Positions 59,601 to 64,000 of a stretch of DNA of 64,000 nucleotides are shown here, in pieces; positions within the stretch are counted from its first letter, which is position 1; each line of letters opens with the position of its first letter. The stretch is taken from assembly GCF_037975245.1 (NCBI RefSeq), contig NC_092562.1, positions 6,735,501 to 6,799,500 of the forward strand. Direction: 5' to 3'. Both the position numbers and the translations under genes were made by a program. Below the pieces are notes generated by a model. It had not been told where the DNA came from, ran no database searches, and was given only the letters and a program-made list of their open reading frames with translations. Source of the DNA: Apostichopus japonicus. Its lineage: Eukaryota > Echinodermata > Holothuroidea > Aspidochirotida > Stichopodidae.

Positions 59601-59789
59601 GTGAGAGTCATTTCTCAGTTCTAGTGATTAATAACGAATGGCATGTTGGCTTACCCGCTGGCGATAGTCCCACAAACTCCGATAGTTTCCAGAAATATCT
59701 CTTGCAGAATACTGATAAAAGTCATAAAAGTAATCAGCGTCTACCATGACAAAAAGTATGGAAAAGAACAAAGTACAAAACGAAAACAT
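53486..59789 (-). CDS. ER-resident glutathione peroxidase, GPX7/GPX8-type, three exons
   Basis: Minus-strand gene. Exons are 59655-59789, 55993-56254 and 53486-53640, joined in phases 0 and 1 into 183 residues (human GPX7 has 187). Residues 1-18 form a signal peptide (hydrophobic FCTLFFSILFVMV). The thioredoxin-like fold follows: NVASQCGFT with the peroxidatic Cys56 (a Cys form, no selenocysteine), FPCNQFGNQEPG with Cys85 and Gln87, and EPTWNFWKYL with Trp141 and Asn142. The last four residues, RDEL, are an ER-retention signal. Family members reduce peroxides in the ER and pass oxidising equivalents to protein disulfide isomerase. The match to GPX7/8 over GPX1/4 rests on the ER signals, the ASQCGFT context and EPTWNFWKYLIAPDG. 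Introns are 3.4 and 2.35 kb. Whether it is GPX7 or GPX8 is undecided: there is no N-terminal membrane anchor clearly longer than a signal peptide, which favours GPX7. Confidence 0.93.
53700..55950. other. GPx intron 2
   Basis: Non-coding intron. It contains a poly-G run near 53,851, diverged copies of TTTGACCTCTGTTGACC with nearby GAGTTAG words between 54,530 and 54,810 (an old tandem repeat), and short TTTTAATTCAACAATTTTAC repeats at 55,850-55,990. Confidence 0.5.
55993..56254 (-). CDS. GPx exon 2 (catalytic Cys and Gln)
   Basis: Runs from the acceptor CAACAG|CCATCC to the donor TCAG|GTAATG (phase 1). It encodes PSLVVNVASQCGFTENHY through FDFLS and carries the peroxidatic cysteine and the FPCNQFG motif. 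Confidence 0.95.
56260..58555. other. GPx intron 1, proximal part
   Basis: AT-rich intron without recognisable exons or elements. A poly-C run lies near 57,700 and a short duplication CTCAACTGTATAGTAAAA near 56,697-56,735. Confidence 0.4.
58560..58707 (-). mobile_element. hAT-like MITE, family A (truncated copy)
   Basis: Only about 148 bp of one end survive: the terminus CTCCTACGCCTATG, a long poly-C tract, AACGACTTG/CAAGTCGTT and the GCGTGCAGAGCACG hairpin, breaking off near ATAACCGATGAATGCC. It sits in GPx intron 1. The missing half and absence of a target duplication show later deletion. Confidence 0.8.
59031..59460. repeat. 214-bp tandem duplication in GPx intron 1
   Basis: Bases 59031-59244 are repeated at 59245-59460 with only a few changes (for example ATGCTTGAAC versus ATGCTGAAC). 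Each copy starts AATGTTCATTCACAAAAATG. The duplication is recent and ends about 195 bases from the exon 1 donor. Confidence 0.93.
59655..59789 (-). CDS. GPx exon 1 (signal peptide and start)
   Basis: Forty-five codons from ATG to the donor CGG|GTAAGC. It encodes the signal peptide followed by DFYQYSARDISGNYRSLWDY, which aligns with the family segment FYDFxxxxIRGxxxSLxxYRG. This was found by asking what could precede exon 2, since a short exon here is easily missed. Confidence 0.85.
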
Positions 59790-61130
59790 GTTGCTTGTCG
59801 TCATTCTTCAGTAGCCTGGCCTATGTTCATACAGCACAAATTGCTCAGCATGGGGCATTAGAAAAGTGTTGATTACAGCAGAAAAAAAAAAGTTGTCAAC
59901 GTGAACATCGTGCAAACGAATAGCTACCACATACTGCAGCGGATAGGAAGCAATTCATTCACGTTAGCCAACGCAATTAACATCTTTATCTTTTTTATCA
60001 CTTGGGCTAAGTAAAACTTAAGTTTTGATTATTAGATTTCATGCTTACAAATATGCAGTGGGACAGGTGCATGTTGGCATATATTGGCTTTTCCATTTTA
60101 GAAATGTTGCGGAAAATTTAAATTTCATAACATAAGATTATTTCCTCACTATGCAAACTTTAAAAGCGTTTTCCTACCTATCACAGCTTTTGCTTTTTTC
60201 TTGCTTTTAAGAACATCGGAAACAATTAAAATTTGGTTATCATACTTGCGTGGTAATTCTATAACTTTTCTAAGTATTGAGTGTGAAAAACAATCGACAA
60301 CCGCACTGGACCTCAATAGTGTAAAGAAATATTTCGTCCAATCACATACAAGAATCTGCTCAACGTATTAGCGCGTGGTTTAAAACCAAATTTGCATAAT
60401 CTGCAAGCGTCGCCTTCGTTCGGAGATACACATAGGAAAAATCACGAAATTCGTATCATTTTACGGTCTTAATTTGACCTGAGAACGAGAAAAAAGTGTA
60501 TCTAGTCTTTTTTGTTTTAGAGCAGTAGAAATTGGGAGCGTTTGGAAAAGGTTTGTTCGTGAACGCACCGTTTTGTTTCATTCGCGGAAATGTTACCAGC
60601 AACAGTATTTTCACTTAGGCTAGGTAGTAAGCTTGTTGTATACTACCTGTGGTGTTACTGTTATTTTGTACTAAAACTGTGTTAGGATCGACTAACCTAA
60701 GCTACTTCTGGGCTAAATTAGCATAACCCTCATTACTTAGTATAATTATAAGAGAAGAATTAAGGCCTAGCGTGCTACCAGTGTTGCATGAGTAACATGG
60801 CAGTAGGCATAGGGTAGGCATATCTTCACAAATTTTATAGGCCACAGTAGGCTTAATTTAGGCCTTAGCCTATGTATGAACAGACACATAACTTATGCAA
60901 AATTGTCAATGGAAGCCAGCCAACTGCCTATTTTCTTGTGCTTGAAGTGTTGTAGGATGGAACCAATACAGTAACTTCACATTGCTAATAGAAGAAATGT
61001 ATTAGTGAGAGTTATTTATTAAAGCAGAAGATTTGTGATCTAAGATGTGCATGAGTACTGGCCAGATAAATGGGGTCTTGCTAACTGAGGTAACTCGTAC
61101 ATGCAGTTGGGTGCGGTGGTTTTTTGGCTG
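59790..61130. other. GPx promoter side and possible head-to-head transcription start
   Basis: Sequence upstream of the minus-strand GPx gene. Around 60,530-60,620 a short plus-strand ATG frame is followed by a donor-like CTAG|GTAGTA, and a second gene could start here on the plus strand. I see no recognised protein and no repeat array. Confidence 0.3.
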
Positions 61131-61655
61131 CACCCCATGGGAAGTGGGTGCTGTGTAATTCCGCCATCAGTACATTCTGCCATAGAAAATTTGCTCTTTC
61201 CGCCATAGAAAAAGTGCCCTGTTACCCCGATGGCGGTAAAGAAGTTTTGTATGGCTGAAAGAGCAAATTAATTGTAGGTTTACTGTAGACCTATATGCAC
61301 TGTATATTGCAAAATCGGTCATTTAACCGAAAATAATAAACAATCAACCTAAATTATTTTGATATATTTGAAGACAGTGTATCGACTCAAGATTACGAAC
61401 TTACTGTACATTTAAAACTATTCAATCAACATGTACATTAAAGACTGTGTATCTATTCCCCAATCTGTCTTAACTACATTCAGTCTATCCAGCAAAACGT
61501 CACATTTGAAGACAGTGTACCTATCCTTCCATGCAAATCAAAGAAGTTCATTCCTGTGTAAAATCCATTGCTAAAATGTAGCTTTCCGCCTTAGGTTTCC
61601 ATCCTTTCCGCCACAGCGGAAAGGATCGAAACCTATGGTGGGAAAGTATGGTATC
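61131..61655. repeat. CCGCCAT-rich remnant flanking the 61.7-kb element
   Basis: Repeated TTCCGCCATAG/TCTGCCATAG words near 61,150-61,230 and CTATGGTGGGAAAG near 61,633-61,648. Matching words (TATGGTGGTATGTACATATG, GGCAGAACGGC) occur just beyond 62,414. This looks like a separate element with iterated end motifs into which the next element inserted. Confidence 0.35.
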
Positions 61656-62414
61656 CAGTCAAAACGTCCCTTTACCAAAACGTCCCCGCTTTTTTAAGAC
61701 CAAAACGTCCCCGCTTTTTACCAGAACGTCCCCGCAGTCAAAACGTCCCCGTGAGTAAAAACGTCCCTGCTTTTATAATCAGTTGGAATGCAAGTGTGGA
61801 TGTTTTTAGTTCAAATCAAAGAGTAAGGATAAGTATAGTTTAGGTTGAAAACAGTTTTTAGGAGTGGGAATTGACTGTTATGAGGGCGGAAACATTTTTG
61901 AGCATAATTTTTGAGTAAAACATTTAACGTTACCACACTAAAGGTAATCGAACGATATATTCTATACTTCAGAAGGTCAAATATCAACAGGGGCACGTAC
62001 CCGTGACAAAATTTTACTTCGTAAAAATAAACAATAAGTGATTTCACTCAATTTAAAATATTATATAGATATATATATATATATATTGTATAGTGTACGC
62101 ATCCAAATTCTTTTTAATTCCTCTTGCATAATATTTTTTGTTTTCCTTTATTCGTTAATTCACTGGAAAATATATAGCGTATACCTTTTTCATACCAATT
62201 ATAATTAAACGATATAGTCCTTCATGATAGTATTTAGCGACTGTAATCCAATTTGTATGCCGATTACTTAGCCAAATTATAACTTAAAATTAATATATAT
62301 TTACAACTGTGAATAAATGTGATAGACGGGGACGTTTTGACTTACAGGGACGTTTTGACCAAAAGCGGGGACGTTTTGGTACGGGGACGTTTTGGTAAAG
62401 GGATGTTTTGACTG
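61656..62414. mobile_element. DNA element with iterated AAAACGTCCC end motifs
   Basis: A 759-bp element. The left end CAGTCAAAACGTCCCTTTAC is matched inverted at the right end (GTAAAGGGATGTTTTGACTG). Each end carries five to six copies of AAAACGTCCC in the same inward orientation (left 61660-61770, right 62327-62410), so the ends form complementary arrays. The interior is very AT-rich, with a (TA)n run near 62,070 and only a 78-codon ORF. No clear target duplication was found. It is a non-autonomous element of a family I cannot name. Confidence 0.75.
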
Positions 62415-63918
62415 GTAAGCGAAAGTATGGTGGTATGTACATATGGCAGAACGGCACTGGAACCAGGGAAGTTCCCCAGGGGACAGGTAGATGTGGTGCA
62501 CTGTAGTGCCCCAGGAGGGATTGTTTTAATCATGCACACATACAGTAGGTGTGTAGGTGTAACAAATTACCAATGACCAAGAGCTCAGCTGTTTAGTCTT
62601 GTGATGGGGCCTGGGCCTCAAACAAGACTGTAAACCCTTCAACTTTATGTTAACTGATGATCTTGCTTTGCCATCTTACTTTTAACCTTCAACTCCATGA
62701 TTCTCAAATACTGTACTGTAGGGCTAGTAATACTATTAGTACCTACTGTATACAGGCTGGTTATTAAAGTTTTTGGTCAAAACATTGTCGTTCGTTTGTA
62801 AAATTTTACTGTATTACTCTGGTCAATGCCCAGGAATGAAAGTGCCTTGGTATACAAATTGATGCTTCTGTCGGTCACCAAAAAATATTGCAACTTCAGT
62901 GTCTATCAGTGCATGTATATATGTTAGGCCTAGGCCTACATACTACGTTTATGTGAAGATAGAGTACACCAACATATTTACACTTCAAGCTCAACCCAAT
63001 AAACTTATATCTAAGTACTTTAAAAGACAAGTAACTATTTAGACCAAGTGATGTCATTGATCAATGAACACTTGCTAGAAAAATAGCTGATCTGAGATTG
63101 GTTTTATTGGATGACTTTGTTGATATGGAGATTTTTCATCTAGATACTTAACACCACTGGTTGCATGTTTTTCAAATGAGAAGCCCACTTATGAGTGACA
63201 CGTACAGCACAGCAAGTGGATATGGAAAATTGACCTCTTTACATTTCACTAAATTCTGTCTTAAAATGAGAGCTCTGTGATTTTTTTTGTATCTCCCTTA
63301 AGTTTGGATTGCAATATCAGGAAGTTTTATCAGCTTTATGTATTTCATTTCATGTTACAACAAATGCATTTCCTTCGCATCTCCTAGAGATTGTGATTAT
63401 AAAATGAGATTTCTACTAAGTATATACTCAGAACTCTGCAAAACCTTTATGGTTGTTGTACTGAAAGAGCTGTAGTTCATAAATTGTGAAAGACTTAACA
63501 AACCTGAGTTCTTTGTCTGCAATGTATGATTTTGTACATGTGTAAAAATTGTTTGCAGAAGAATGTGTATGAGAAAAAACCATGCTGGCAAATAGGTGTC
63601 TCAGTGTTCTTGCACATAATACTATTTCTACACAATCTGAAACTCACCAGTTTAATTTTCATAGCAAAACTGCCATATTTATGATCAATTGTACTAAAGC
63701 TGTACAAGCTCTGCAACTGTTCTCCAATTTTAATTTACAATGCACGGCAGTGATAAACCGATAGATTTTAGTATGTACAGAAGTGTACTGGCACTGTACT
63801 TTTTCTGAACAGTTGATAATGATTAGCCCTTGCCAAACATTGTAAGTTCCTAACCCTACAGTGTGAAGGTTCATATGTATATTTAAGACTTCTGCACTCC
63901 TCTTTGTTTGTATTTCAG
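62415..63918. other. No recognisable gene
   Basis: Non-coding. It may be an intron of a plus-strand gene continuing past the window (see the last entry). Short minus-strand ORFs show no family resemblance. Confidence 0.35.
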
Positions 63919-64000
63919 CATTCTGTGCTGGAAAACATTAGCCAGTGTCTTACTAGATCACCTCACACAATGTCACATCTTGGTGAGGATATCAATCACC
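63919..64000 (+). CDS. Possible exon of an unidentified gene (runs off window)
   Basis: A good acceptor (TTTGTTTGTATTTCAG) precedes sequence that stays open to the window end in two frames. In one of them an ATG begins MSHLGEDINH. It could be an internal coding exon or the exon with the start codon of a plus-strand gene whose 5' end lies near 60.5 kb. I do not recognise the protein, and 82 bases is too little to be confident. Confidence 0.2.

Noticed and set aside
1-64000. CRISPR array or bacterial operon interpretation of the direct repeats
   Set aside because: The repeats are contiguous tandem units without unique spacers, and the window has spliced eukaryotic genes.

Overview
This is an AT-rich, repeat-dense stretch of animal nuclear DNA. 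It holds spliced genes with canonical GT/AG introns, long introns, microRNA hairpins, hAT-like miniature elements, a Penelope-like retroelement and many minisatellites. The very low coding density, the miR-31 cluster and the foldback and Penelope content suit a marine invertebrate. An echinoderm (possibly a sea cucumber or relative) is my best guess, but nothing in the window proves the taxon. Almost all open reading frames longer than 60 codons are chance or tandem-repeat ORFs.

Layout. (1) 1-8 kb: a minus-strand, three-exon gene for the mitochondrial complex III hinge subunit (UQCRH/QCR6). Its 5.5-kb first intron holds a 36-bp minisatellite and a 2.8-kb foldback element with ~274-bp terminal inverted repeats and a perfect 9-bp target duplication. 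That element encloses two tail-to-tail pieces of a decayed Penelope-like reverse transcriptase and a well-formed minus-strand hammerhead ribozyme. (2) 8-21 kb: no recognised gene. It contains a near-perfect 300-bp palindrome, a hAT-like element with perfect 8-bp duplications, and a 1-kb G-rich minisatellite. (3) 22.8-23.25 kb: three tandem miR-31 precursor hairpins on the plus strand, the clearest non-coding genes here. (4) 24-46 kb: non-coding, with further hAT-like MITEs, including a three-level nest (hAT in hAT in hAT) at 38.3-40.0 kb where each level has its own 8-bp target duplication. (5) 46.8-53.1 kb: three large minisatellites (60-bp, 48/96-bp and 60-bp units), a complete hAT-like MITE and a degenerate hammerhead-like motif. 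(6) 53.5-59.8 kb: a minus-strand, three-exon gene for an endoplasmic-reticulum glutathione peroxidase of the GPX7/GPX8 type. Its reconstructed 183-residue product has a signal peptide, the Cys/Gln/Trp/Asn active-site set and a C-terminal RDEL. (7) 60-64 kb: an element whose ends carry inverted arrays of an AAAACGTCCC word, and a possible first exon of an unidentified plus-strand gene at the window edge.

The two protein genes and the microRNA cluster are independent units with no operon-like relation. The most interesting items are the triple miR-31 cluster, the hammerhead ribozyme in the Penelope remnant, and the nested or foldback mobile elements. Splice junctions were read by eye from consensus, reading phase and family alignment. 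No search, folding program or transcript data was available.
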